Part shown: positions 19,005-26,400 of the stretch, piece by piece | How the letters are laid out: each line of letters begins with the position of its first letter | Position numbering within the stretch: position 1 is the first letter of the stretch | Assembly (NCBI RefSeq): GCF_011290505.1 | Contig: NZ_JAANPV010000001.1 | Coordinates: 124,001 to 188,000, forward strand | Source of the DNA: Paenalcaligenes suwonensis | GTDB taxonomy: Bacteria; Pseudomonadota; Gammaproteobacteria; Burkholderiales; Burkholderiaceae_B | DNA length: 64,000 bases | Reading direction: 5' to 3' | The notes under the pieces: model-generated | The model's input: only the letters and a program-made list of their open reading frames with translations | What the model was told of the DNA's origin: nothing | The model's database searches: none | Program-made: the position numbers and the translations under genes

Positions 19005-20318
19005 ATGATGTTACAGCGGAGAATAGATCGGACGTTTTTGCGTAGTCTACAAGCGACCGGTTCATACCAAGAATATGCAGATCCAGACTGCGTGGGGTTA
19101 GCCGTCAAAGTTTCGCCTGGCGGGAAAGTGTCTTTCACCCTTCGTTTCCGTAAGTTAGATGGCAAGCAGTCTCGCAAGACTCTAGGCTACTTCCCGTCGA
19201 TGACGATTACGGATGCGAGGCGTTTAGCGCTGGAGACCTTATTGGTAACTGAGCGATATAACGAAAGTGACGTGGTGCGCTTAGAAAAACGACGCCGTCG
19301 GACGGAACAAAGCCAGAAGTTGCAGGAGTCCATCACGTTGCGCGAGTTTATAGATGGGCCTTTTCGCCACTGGAAGGAAACGGAACAGCGTTCGGGTAAG
19401 AAGGCTTTGCAACTGATAGAACGGAAGTTTGTAGATTGGCTCGACTTGCCGATGGCAGATCTCACTCAGAAGATGGTGGAGATATGGCGTTCAGGTCGAC
19501 TGAAGAACGTACAGAAAGCAACGGCTGCACGTGAGTTGAATACGCTGAAAGGTGTGTATTCGAAAGCCCTAGAATGGGGGGAAATTCATGCCAACCCGCT
19601 ACAAGGTGTGAAGGTTACCGGTAGTAGCGATCCCATTACGCGATACTTGTCGGAAGAGGAGAGCGAGGCATTGCTGAAAGCGCTTGGAGAAAGGGAACTG
19701 GAAATCCGACAAGAGCGACGTACTGCGAATGCTTGGCGACGAGAAAGGGGGTATCCTCTACTGATGGATCTTGACACGTTGACGTTTGCGGATTACTTGA
19801 GACCAGCTGTTTTGTTGGCAAAGAATACAGGAATGCGAAGAGGGGAGATGTTGGCGTTGATGTGGTCCGATATCGACCTAGAGCGCTGCTTCATCTATGT
19901 TCGGAGCGCAACAGCCAAGGGTGAAAAACATCGGAAAATCCCGTTGAATGCAACGGCTACTGAGGTGCTGACGCACTGGAAAAAACAAGCTCACCCCAAG
20001 TATGTATTCTCGATAGAAAACGACGAACCTCTAAAAGACCTAAAAAAATCATGGGCTGGTGTTGTTAAAAGAGCCAAAGTTGAAAACTTTCGGTGGCATG
20101 ATTTGCGACATGATTTCGCCAGCCAGCTTGTAATGTCAGGCGTGGATTTGAATACAGTGCGTGAGTTGCTTGGGCATGGCAGCATCGCGACGACTTTGCG
20201 GTATGCGCACCTTGCACCAGAACACAAATCTGCGGCCGTAGCTAAGTTGGATAAAAAGCCATCCGTGGCTCATAGTAAAACTCAGGAACAGTCTGCGGAA
20301 ATGGCGAGCGTGAATTAA
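19005..20318 (+). CDS. Tyrosine-recombinase integrase of island 1
   Basis: A site-specific recombinase of 437 residues from ATG 19005 (ATG-ATG; GAGGG lies 5-9 nt upstream). The longer frame from 18951 is rejected because it would run through the arm-site repeats. An arm-binding-like N-domain (GLAVKVSPGGKVSFTLRFR ... KTLGYFP) is followed by a core-binding region and the catalytic domain. The catalytic residues are Arg in TGMRRGEML, His-x-x-Arg in WHDLRHDFA, the LLGHGS His and the Tyr in RYAHL. It lies at the end of the island far from the intact tRNA. It should insert and excise island 1 at the tRNA-Thr 3' end. Confidence 0.92.
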   Translation: MMLQRRIDRTFLRSLQATGSYQEYADPDCVGLAVKVSPGGKVSFTLRFRKLDGKQSRKTLGYFPSMTITDARRLALETLLVTERYNESDVVRLEKRRRRTEQSQKLQESITLREFIDGPFRHWKETEQRSGKKALQLIERKFVDWLDLPMADLTQKMVEIWRSGRLKNVQKATAARELNTLKGVYSKALEWGEIHANPLQGVKVTGSSDPITRYLSEEESEALLKALGERELEIRQERRTANAWRRERGYPLLMDLDTLTFADYLRPAVLLAKNTGMRRGEMLALMWSDIDLERCFIYVRSATAKGEKHRKIPLNATATEVLTHWKKQAHPKYVFSIENDEPLKDLKKSWAGVVKRAKVENFRWHDLRHDFASQLVMSGVDLNTVRELLGHGSIATTLRYAHLAPEHKSAAVAKLDKKPSVAHSKTQEQSAEMASVN

Positions 20319-20369
20319 GGGGTGGCTTCCGGTAGGCATAGACAAGCCTCCCAAAAGGCGAAGTGGTAT

Positions 20370-20389
20370 AAATTTCGCATGCGAAATTT
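20370..20389. repeat. Perfect 20-bp palindrome (copy 1 of ATTTCGCATGCGAAAT)
   Basis: A perfect palindrome centred on GCATGC with 10-bp arms. The inner 16 bp, ATTTCGCATGCGAAAT, recurs at 20859-20874. It lies between the integrase and the helix-turn-helix gene at 21059, so it may be an operator for a dimeric regulator. Confidence 0.65.
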
Positions 20390-20504
20390 TCCTGTCTACG
20401 TTTGGGAGCCAGATATATCATTGAGAGCATATATAGAAGTAGCATTAGATGGGAGAAGGGGACGGAACAATCTCTAATGCCTTCTCATCCCGATTTCTAC
20501 TGAG

Positions 20505-20675
20505 ATGACAATGGATCTACTTTCTTTCCTCGCTGTTACTGGTCTGACGCTTTTTATCGTGCTCCTGTGCTGTCTTGGCATGTATGCGAATAGGCGCCGA
20601 GCGGACCGGGAAAGCTCGCAGAAAAGCCCAAAGCTAATCATTGAGCAGAAGTACCGAGTACGACGAAATTCGTAA
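20505..20675 (+). CDS. Possible 56-residue single-span membrane protein
   Basis: A short frame with a start at ATG 20505 (or 20511). The N-terminus DLLSFLAVTGLTLFIVLLC is one clear membrane segment, followed by a basic tail (NRRRADR ... RVRRNS). It has no good ribosome-binding site and no family could be recognised. It sits between the two palindromes. Confidence 0.35.
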   Translation: MTMDLLSFLAVTGLTLFIVLLCCLGMYANRRRADRESSQKSPKLIIEQKYRVRRNS

Positions 20676-20766
20676 TACATCTGTTTATTTGACGTTTTTT
20701 CAACGAAGAGAAACGTAGCAGCGGTAATACTACCTCACATGTTCTTCGACGCTTGTCTGAACTCAG

Positions 20767-20856
20767 GGCTGGCTGTCAAAGTGCCTCCTGGTGGCACACA
20801 GCCATGAAAAACTCTAGGTTACTTCCCAGCAATGACAGTGTGGGAGCGTGGCTAGA
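20767..20856 (+). pseudogene. Decayed fragment of a second integrase N-terminus
   Basis: Translation gives GLAVKVPPGGTQP, a stop, then KTLGYFPAMTVWE. These match the GLAVKVSPGG and KTLGYFPSMTITD segments of the island 1 integrase, but the 17 or so residues between them are missing. The nucleotide match is partial, so the fragment is either an old duplication or a remnant of a related element that once used the same site. Confidence 0.7.
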
Positions 20857-20858
20857 TT

Positions 20859-20874
20859 ATTTCGCATGCGAAAT
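20859..20874. repeat. Perfect 16-bp palindrome (copy 2 of ATTTCGCATGCGAAAT)
   Basis: Identical to the core of the 20370-20389 palindrome, 489 bp away and about 185 bp upstream of the helix-turn-helix gene. The DNA from 20875 to 21058 is otherwise AT-rich with no recognised gene. Confidence 0.65.
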
Positions 20875-21058
20875 GTTTACCCAGCGTATCTATTGAATCT
20901 TGGTCAAATGATCCAAAATATCGTCTAAATTGCTCGAAAATAAGAATTTATATTAATTAAGAGCCAAAAATGGGCGCAAGTACCGGCCGCTACCTAGTCT
21001 CCGGGGGTTGATCATAGACATATACAAACCTCTATGACCTCAACTTAAGGAGATTTAA

Positions 21059-21337
21059 GTGCATAAGAAACATTTCTTTCCAGACCTTGATATAGAAGGT
21101 GCGGTTGGCCTGGCCCCAAAAGTCTACTCAGTCCAACAGTTTTGTGAAACGTACGGCATTGGACGTAATTTGTTCTACAAGATGCTGGCTGAGGGGGCAG
21201 GGCCGAAAATCATGAAACTGGGCCGCCGCACATTAATTTCGCGAGAGGCTGCTGAAGAATGGCGGCGGCAAATTGAGGAGAACACCTCTCAGAGTCGTTC
21301 TTCCCGAAGCCATCCATTTTCAGGGAGGACATTGTGA
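21059..21337 (+). CDS. AlpA-like helix-turn-helix (excisionase-family) protein
   Basis: A 92-residue protein starting at GTG, with TAAGGAG 7 nt upstream. Residues about 22-65 (VYSVQQFCETYGIGRNLFYKML ... GRRTLISREAAEEW) form the winged helix of the AlpA/excisionase family. Such proteins act as recombination directionality factors or as activators of island genes. Its TGA overlaps the ATG of the next gene (TGATG), so the two are co-translated. It is a candidate to bind the nearby 16-bp palindromes. Confidence 0.78.
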   Translation: MHKKHFFPDLDIEGAVGLAPKVYSVQQFCETYGIGRNLFYKMLAEGAGPKIMKLGRRTLISREAAEEWRRQIEENTSQSRSSRSHPFSGRTL

Positions 21338-22149
21338 TGCGTAACTGGGTTGTATCGGATACGCCTGATGGTGTCTACCTAACGCGCGCCGCTGACGAAA
21401 AACCCCGTCCGGTTCAGTGGTTGTGGCACAACTGGATTCCCCGTGAGGATTTGTCGCTACTGGCAGGGCCTCCAGCAACTGGTAAGACTACGATTGCAAT
21501 GACTCTCGCGTCAATTGTTTCAAGAGGAGAGCAGTGGCCCGATGACTTATGTGTCAATGGGGGGGAGCAAAACGTAGTTATTTGGTCGGGAGAGGACAGT
21601 ATTCACAGCACACTGATTCCTCGACTGATTGCAGCTGATGCGAAACTGTCCCGAGTGCATTTTGTTACGGGTATTCAAGAGGGCGGAAAAAGGCGTGAGT
21701 TTGACCCTGCAACAGACATTTTCCAGTTAACTATGAAAATCAGTGAAATTGGCGGTGCAGGTCTCGTCATTATTGATCCACTTATTAGTGCTGTGGCTGG
21801 CGATGCGCATAAGGCAAATGACGTGCGTCGCGATTTAGCCGATTTATGTGTGTTAGGAAGGACAGGTCCGGCAGTTCTAGGGATAACTCATTTTTCGAAA
21901 CGATCGCAAGGTGCACACCCATTGGAGCGAGTATTAGGTAGTCAAGCGTTTGGTGCTCTAGCACGTGCGGTACTCGTGACCGCTAAACGTGCTGACTCAG
22001 ATGAGCGCGTACTATTGCGTGCAAAAAACAATTTGGGACCAGACGGAGGTGGTTTTACCTATCAGGTACGCCCAGCAGTTGTGGCGGGGGATATCGAAAC
22101 GTCTTTCATCGAGTGGGGTCTGCCATTGAGGGGGATGTGGAGAATTTGA
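21337..22149 (+). CDS. RepA-like AAA ATPase (AAA_25 type)
   Basis: A 270-residue RecA-fold ATPase with Walker A GPPATGKTT (near residue 45), Walker B GLVIIDPLISAV, and a sensor-like GITHFSK segment. Relatives are hexameric helicase-like proteins of plasmids and islands (RepA family). ATG 21337 is chosen; GGGAGG lies upstream and it overlaps the preceding stop. The frame ends at TGA within the region where relatives continue into a small C-terminal winged-helix domain, and that domain follows here in another frame (next entry). Confidence 0.8.
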   Translation: MRNWVVSDTPDGVYLTRAADEKPRPVQWLWHNWIPREDLSLLAGPPATGKTTIAMTLASIVSRGEQWPDDLCVNGGEQNVVIWSGEDSIHSTLIPRLIAADAKLSRVHFVTGIQEGGKRREFDPATDIFQLTMKISEIGGAGLVIIDPLISAVAGDAHKANDVRRDLADLCVLGRTGPAVLGITHFSKRSQGAHPLERVLGSQAFGALARAVLVTAKRADSDERVLLRAKNNLGPDGGGFTYQVRPAVVAGDIETSFIEWGLPLRGMWRI

Positions 22150-22394
22150 TGGCGGAAGTTGACCGGAGCGATTTGAACCCCACCCGTCTTGAGGAAGCAA
22201 AAGAATTTTTGATGAGCATCTTCGAGCAGAGTGAATGTGTAGCAGCGCGGGAGGTGTTCTCAAGAGCAGAGGTAGATGGGCATGCGAAGGCAACCATTAA
22301 TCGTGCCAAATTTGCTCTAAATATCAAAGTCGAGAAGCAGGGTGGGGGTGGATGGTTTTGGCGACTGTCTAAGCAGCCAACATCCTCAACATGA
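22149..22394 (+). CDS. C-terminal winged-helix domain of the RepA-like protein in a separate frame
   Basis: ATG 22149 overlaps the TGA of the ATPase gene (TGATG) and gives 81 residues: LEEAKEFLMSIFEQSECVAA ... GGGGWFWRL. This resembles the C-terminal tail usually fused to RepA-like island ATPases. The same frame is open from GTG 22113. One extra G in the GGGG run at 22115-22118 would join the two into one protein (IEWG-SAIEGDVENLM). It is therefore either a frameshifted gene, a natural split with translational coupling, or a sequencing error. Confidence 0.6.
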   Translation: MAEVDRSDLNPTRLEEAKEFLMSIFEQSECVAAREVFSRAEVDGHAKATINRAKFALNIKVEKQGGGGWFWRLSKQPTSST

Positions 22395-22466
22395 TCAAGA
22401 GCTTCAAGGGTTTTTATTTGAATCGTGATGATCTTAAGTTTGCTTGTAATTAGTAGGAAGGGAAAA

Positions 22467-23009
22467 ATGAATTTTATGAATGACGTTGACCCCGTTATGT
22501 TGTACGAGCTTCCAAGGGCTGAACGTGCCGATCTTGCTCTGGAAAACATTAAGGAAATCGACAATTTTTTGGACTTTGAGCAATGTTTGATTAAGGAAGA
22601 GGCTTACGCAGCTTGCGGTCCATTTTGGGAGGAGCTACCCGTAATTCTAGAGGAGGCTCAGGGGCCAACGGTGCTTCTGGCCGTGGTTACTACACGAAAA
22701 AACGAACTATCGCTGACATGGCGATGGGTGGACACAGGAGGAAGGCAAAAAAAGAACTCATCCGGTCAGAGTTGCTTCCCGCCGTTGCAACCATTGGTTT
22801 TTCAATATTCGAACGCTTACTTTTCCTTGCTGGAGGAGCCATTTCGAGAACAGGCTCTTAACGTTGAAGCTGTGTTTGCGATTTTGCGAAAGCGGCATTA
22901 TGAGTTAACAACGTTACGGAGGGCCCTTTCTAATTATACGGTTAGTGTGCAACGAGATTATCGAAAGGTGGCCTATAAAAAATTGCCGACTGTGTCACAA
23001 GACCTGTGA
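22467..23009 (+). CDS. Hypothetical island protein
   Basis: A 180-residue protein from ATG 22467, preceded by AGGAAGGG; the longer frame from 22425 is less likely. No family was recognised. It is acidic at the N-terminus (DPVMLYELPRAERADLALENI) and basic at the C-terminus (RKRHYELTTLRRALSNY ... RDYRKVAYKK). It follows the RepA-like genes in the same direction and may belong to the same accessory module. Confidence 0.6.
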   Translation: MNFMNDVDPVMLYELPRAERADLALENIKEIDNFLDFEQCLIKEEAYAACGPFWEELPVILEEAQGPTVLLAVVTTRKNELSLTWRWVDTGGRQKKNSSGQSCFPPLQPLVFQYSNAYFSLLEEPFREQALNVEAVFAILRKRHYELTTLRRALSNYTVSVQRDYRKVAYKKLPTVSQDL

Positions 23010-23153
23010 ACCAAAGTGATTAGGGGGTAAAACGAGCGAGCTGGAGTTGGTTCAGGCTCGCCACTGTTGCTTCTCGTCTCGGTGTGTTGCCTTTGTCAGT
23101 TTCTGACCAACGAGTGATATACTATCCACAATCAGTCACCATCGTGTGATGAT

Positions 23154-23261
23154 ATGGACGTAGCTGGCGTCCCAAACAAAGCAGCATTTTTATTGCCGAT
23201 TGGCATTTTTCTGCAGTATCTATGGATTGGTGCGTCTGCACTTTTTGTCCTTTTCCTTTAA
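23154..23261 (+). CDS. Possible 35-residue membrane peptide
   Basis: The frame starts MDVAGVPNKAAF and continues as one hydrophobic span (LLPIGIFLQYLWIGA ... LFVLFL). A plausible promoter precedes it (TTGTCA near 23094 and TATACT near 23119, 19-bp spacing), and a hairpin (GCCCC ... GGGGT) with a T-run follows the stop. No ribosome-binding site is obvious. No family was recognised. Confidence 0.35.
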   Translation: MDVAGVPNKAAFLLPIGIFLQYLWIGASALFVLFL

Positions 23262-23572
23262 GCCCCTGCTCGTATACGGGGTTCTTTCTGACGTAATGCC
23301 TACAACACTTGTTTGGTGTTCGCCTTCTGCGTCTCTATCTTTCGCTATTTGATTCTGTTCTTCGTGTGTCCGACAAGCTCGTGCCTCTGGAAGGTCGCAG
23401 CAGCGCAGCTGTCACGTGTATTCTGTCCACCGCAGACAAGTCAATTCCTTCATTCCGTTGCATGCCAATATGTGTACGGTTTTTCTTTACAGACACAGAG
23501 ACGTCTTCTTCTTTTCTTCCGAAAGCCCGATGGGTCGGGCCTTTCAGGGCTTAGGTCGTCGCGTGAAAAATC
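23262..23572. other. No protein gene seen; ends in a hairpin that could bound a small RNA
   Basis: Three overlapping short frames here have no coding features. The stretch begins with a GCCCC/GGGGT hairpin just after 23261 and ends with AAAGCCCGA-TGGG-TCGGGCCTTT (about 23522-23545), a terminator-like hairpin. An RNA gene between them is possible but no known RNA family was recognised. Confidence 0.35.
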
Positions 23573-23752
23573 ATGAAACACCTGCCCGAGGCTTTAAATC
23601 AACCGCGGATCGAGGGTGACTCACATATCTGTGCGTCCGGGCCTGACCAGCACTCGAAGGTTAGTCAAAGCCATTCAACTACAGGTAATGCAGCCATGCC
23701 TGAAAAAAATGCTGCCATCCAGCCCCGCCACGGGGCCGCCGTGTGCATCTAA
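23573..23752 (+). CDS. Possible 59-residue small protein
   Basis: The frame starts MKHLPEALNQPRIEGD and ends RHGAAVCI. It is hydrophilic, and the composition (His, Gln, Ser) is not that of a random frame, but no ribosome-binding site or family was recognised. It lies 154 bp upstream of the recombinase-like pair. The remaining bases up to 23906 hold nothing recognisable. Confidence 0.3.
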   Translation: MKHLPEALNQPRIEGDSHICASGPDQHSKVSQSHSTTGNAAMPEKNAAIQPRHGAAVCI

Positions 23753-23906
23753 AACTCACCACTATGGTACTGGTCCTGGATGTTTGATTGCTGCGAAGCT
23801 TACTGTTCCGAAGTTGCCTCTAGACTTGGATTTGTTCGCTAAGCAATGGTATGCCGACAATTAGTTTTAAACAAACAATCGTAAAGCAGCGGAGGCTTAG
23901 GGCATT

Positions 23907-24842
23907 ATGGGTAGGAATTACGGTCTTGGTACACGCAATATGGCGCAGGCAGGTAGTAAAGCACTTGCTCGAGCGTGCTCTCGTGGAGAGTTGTCGTTTT
24001 CGTCTGTAGCAACGGTGGCTGACCGCTGGGCGATATTCTGTCGCTTTGCAAAGGCGAAAAGCATTGGAAGAATGGAGCGAGTCACCCCTGAGTTTCTCCT
24101 ACAGTATGGGCAGGGGCTTGCACACCAAGTTCGGGGCGGGGAGATGAGCGCATCATATGCGCAGAATCTGGTAAGTGCAGTCAACACTGTGATGCGGTTA
24201 GTACGGTGTTGGCAGCAGGTCAGTCCTACCATAGAGTGTGGTATCTGTGAGCGAAGCAATGTGCGGAGCGAGCCTCCGGGTGGCATAGACAGGGCACAGT
24301 TAGCGAGAGCGACTAGGGCTTTGCGTGAGGCGGGTCATCACCGTGGTGCGGCAACAGCAGAACTGGCCAGAGAGTTTGGCTTAAGAAGTAAAGAGGCTAG
24401 TTTGTTGAATGTGCAGGATGCCTTTCTGATGGCGCAGAGCGATCAACAAATTATCATTTCAGCAGGAACAAAAGGTGGAAAGGTACGCAAAGTGCCAATA
24501 GTTTCCACCATTCAGCTAGATACTCTTCACAAAGCATCTGTCCTTCAGGGAGGCGGCCGTGCATTACTTCCTGCTAGTCAGAACTGGAAGCAGTGGCGTG
24601 AAGGTGAGCTACGTCTTGTACGAGAAGTGCTTCAAACATTCGGCATTCGTAGGTTGCATGATCTGCGAGCTGCTTATGCGTGCGAGCGCTATAAAGAATT
24701 GACCGGACACATGGCCCCAGTTTTCTCTAGCCTAAGCTGCGACCGTGGGGTAGATTTAAGCGCACGAAAAATCATCTCGCAAGAGTTGGGGCACGGCGCT
24801 GAACGAACAGATGTTGTTGCGGCTTATATCGGAGGACGATAA
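23907..24842 (+). CDS. Second tyrosine-recombinase-like protein (Integrase_1-like)
   Basis: A 311-residue protein. The N-terminal half has a SAM-like core-binding layout (FCRFAKAKSIGRMERVTPEFLLQYGQGL). The C-terminal half keeps the recombinase residues: Arg in EFGLRSKEASLL, His-x-x-Arg in RLHDLRAAYACERY, the LGHGAERT His and a Tyr in VAAYIGG. It resembles the integrase-domain proteins found inside many integrative elements, distinct from the element's own att-site integrase. It overlaps the next gene (TAATG). Its substrate is unknown. Confidence 0.72.
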   Translation: MGRNYGLGTRNMAQAGSKALARACSRGELSFSSVATVADRWAIFCRFAKAKSIGRMERVTPEFLLQYGQGLAHQVRGGEMSASYAQNLVSAVNTVMRLVRCWQQVSPTIECGICERSNVRSEPPGGIDRAQLARATRALREAGHHRGAATAELAREFGLRSKEASLLNVQDAFLMAQSDQQIIISAGTKGGKVRKVPIVSTIQLDTLHKASVLQGGGRALLPASQNWKQWREGELRLVREVLQTFGIRRLHDLRAAYACERYKELTGHMAPVFSSLSCDRGVDLSARKIISQELGHGAERTDVVAAYIGGR

Positions 24843-25228
24843 TGGGGCAGTTCGTTGGGCAGGTACAAATTTTGGTTCGTGGCTATGTGCGAAAAGGTGG
24901 CAAAGCTAACAGACGGCAGCAGGCGGCACGGATGATTGCATTTGCACATTTCTGTGAGTCAATCGGTGTACGAGAGAAGGGGCAGGTCGGATCTCGGCAT
25001 GTCATTCGGTACTGGCGGCAATGCCGCCATCTATCCGTTCCGACTTTGTACAACCATCATCGTGCACTTTGTATTCTTTGGGGTTTAGCTGATTTGTCGG
25101 GTGTACCACCCAAGCCAAAATTCGTTCGTAGCGATAGTAATGAAGGAAGTGGAAACCCCTTAGGGATCGTGGAGGGCGAAACCATAAGGGTTACCCAGGA
25201 TGTCATGGAAATTGTCCACCATTGGTAG
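24842..25228 (+). CDS. Small partner of the recombinase-like protein (core-binding-domain only)
   Basis: A 128-residue basic protein that overlaps the preceding recombinase gene by one base. The segment VRGYVRKGGKANRRQQAARMIAFAHFCESIGV ends in YNHHRALCILWGLADLSG. This looks like an N-terminal SAM-like DNA-binding domain without a catalytic part, so it may form a complex with the 311-residue protein or compete with it. The last 69 bp overlap the convergent membrane-protein gene. Confidence 0.55.
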   Translation: MGQFVGQVQILVRGYVRKGGKANRRQQAARMIAFAHFCESIGVREKGQVGSRHVIRYWRQCRHLSVPTLYNHHRALCILWGLADLSGVPPKPKFVRSDSNEGSGNPLGIVEGETIRVTQDVMEIVHHW

Positions 25229-26029
25229 GCCTGTTGCTGGATTGATGTGGTGTATAGGGTTCATGATACTAGGTTCGTCGAGCTCCTTTGACTCGTTCTT
25301 CACATAGTTGGCCCCACGCTCACTAGTGTTATCTAGCAGTACTAGTAGCAGCCCGTGCATAACCGAAAAGATTCCCACTACAGGATTGATAGACAGTATC
25401 GTAAAAAAGAATACGAGCATGGCCCAATTTCTGTGGATTACTTTAGGGAAATAAAGATTTCCTGCTATATAGCCCAATACGATACTTACTGAAACCACGG
25501 TGAGTAGGCCGACAATGCTGAACAATGGCCAAGGAAGAAGAGCGCCTATATCCAATGAAAGGCGAGGTGTCGTGGGAATAGCCATAATAATAAGCGTTCC
25601 TCCCAAGGTATAAAGCACCTTTCGAGGCAGACTAATGTCGCTGAAATTTAAAATACTTATAAGCCTCGTGCCTATCTTGCTATGGACTGCACGTAACAGG
25701 CAAAAGGTTAGGAGTATCGCAGGTACGGTAGTGGCCGCAAGGAACGGATTAATAAGAATTAACGCGGTCAAAGCCAAAATAATCAAGTACCTCTTTGCCA
25801 GTACAAATCGAATTACCCTTGGGCCAAGGAACCCCACGACACCAGTTATTATGCTCGCCGCAAAAACTGCTGGGATTCCTTTGTGCGCTACTAGTTCAAG
25901 TATTTCAGTGGGGGCCATATTGAGAATGGCCTCAGTGATAGTTATGCACGTCCATCCAAACGAGCCAACTGCAATCAAAGCCATTAAAAGGCGAGCGAGT
26001 GGGGTATGGAGTAGTGGGCTGTGACGCAT
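25160..26029 (-). CDS. Multi-span membrane protein of unknown function
   Basis: A 289-residue protein with about seven hydrophobic segments between residues 10 and 235. The cytosolic tail ends in NPATGLPM ... GNPYGFA, a motif seen at the C-terminus of various phage- and island-encoded proteins. A strong ribosome-binding site (AAGGAGGAAATC) precedes ATG 26029. It is antisense to its neighbours and overlaps the 128-residue protein tail to tail. It may be an accessory membrane effector, but nothing shows this directly. Confidence 0.65.
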   Translation of the reverse strand: MRHSPLLHTPLARLLMALIAVGSFGWTCITITEAILNMAPTEILELVAHKGIPAVFAASIITGVVGFLGPRVIRFVLAKRYLIILALTALILINPFLAATTVPAILLTFCLLRAVHSKIGTRLISILNFSDISLPRKVLYTLGGTLIIMAIPTTPRLSLDIGALLPWPLFSIVGLLTVVSVSIVLGYIAGNLYFPKVIHRNWAMLVFFFTILSINPVVGIFSVMHGLLLVLLDNTSERGANYVKNESKELDEPSIMNPIHHINPATGLPMVDNFHDILGNPYGFALHDP

Positions 26030-26063
26030 GATTTCCTCCTTAAGGCGTACTCATTTGACGCTG

Positions 26064-26210
26064 ATGCATATGATTCTCCAGTCGAAACCTAATATCCGGA
26101 AGAAGGCATTCAGCTCCTCAGTGTTTGAAAACATGGCCATCTTGATTATCTTGGTACCCTTGCTCTTCGCCGTCTATTATGCCAAGACGTATGGTAAAAG
26201 TAATCTATAA
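26064..26210 (+). CDS. Possible small membrane peptide
   Basis: A 48-residue frame whose C-terminal half is a single hydrophobic span (MAILIILVPLLFAVYYAKTY). It is divergent from the membrane-protein gene at 26029. No ribosome-binding site is visible, so the call is weak. The 190 bp after it hold a hairpin (ATGCCC/GGGCAT, about 26283-26306) and the upstream region of the next gene. Confidence 0.22.
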   Translation: MHMILQSKPNIRKKAFSSSVFENMAILIILVPLLFAVYYAKTYGKSNL

Positions 26211-26400
26211 ACACTAATTGTTTCAATGTGTTATTGTGACATTTTAGGTTGACTAACGAATTCGTTGAGTGATGTGCTTAAGCATGCCCCCAGTCAGTAG
26301 TGGGCATACGTGAGAGGTTCAATCGCGATACTGTGTCATGTGAGTAGGGAACCATAGTTAGCGCAGCATCAAAATAAAATTCATTCGTAAAGGGGGGGCC

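Noticed and set aside
23309-23619. Three overlapping plus-strand frames
   Set aside because: They overlap each other and a hairpin, have odd composition (Cys, Phe, Ser rich) and no ribosome-binding site.
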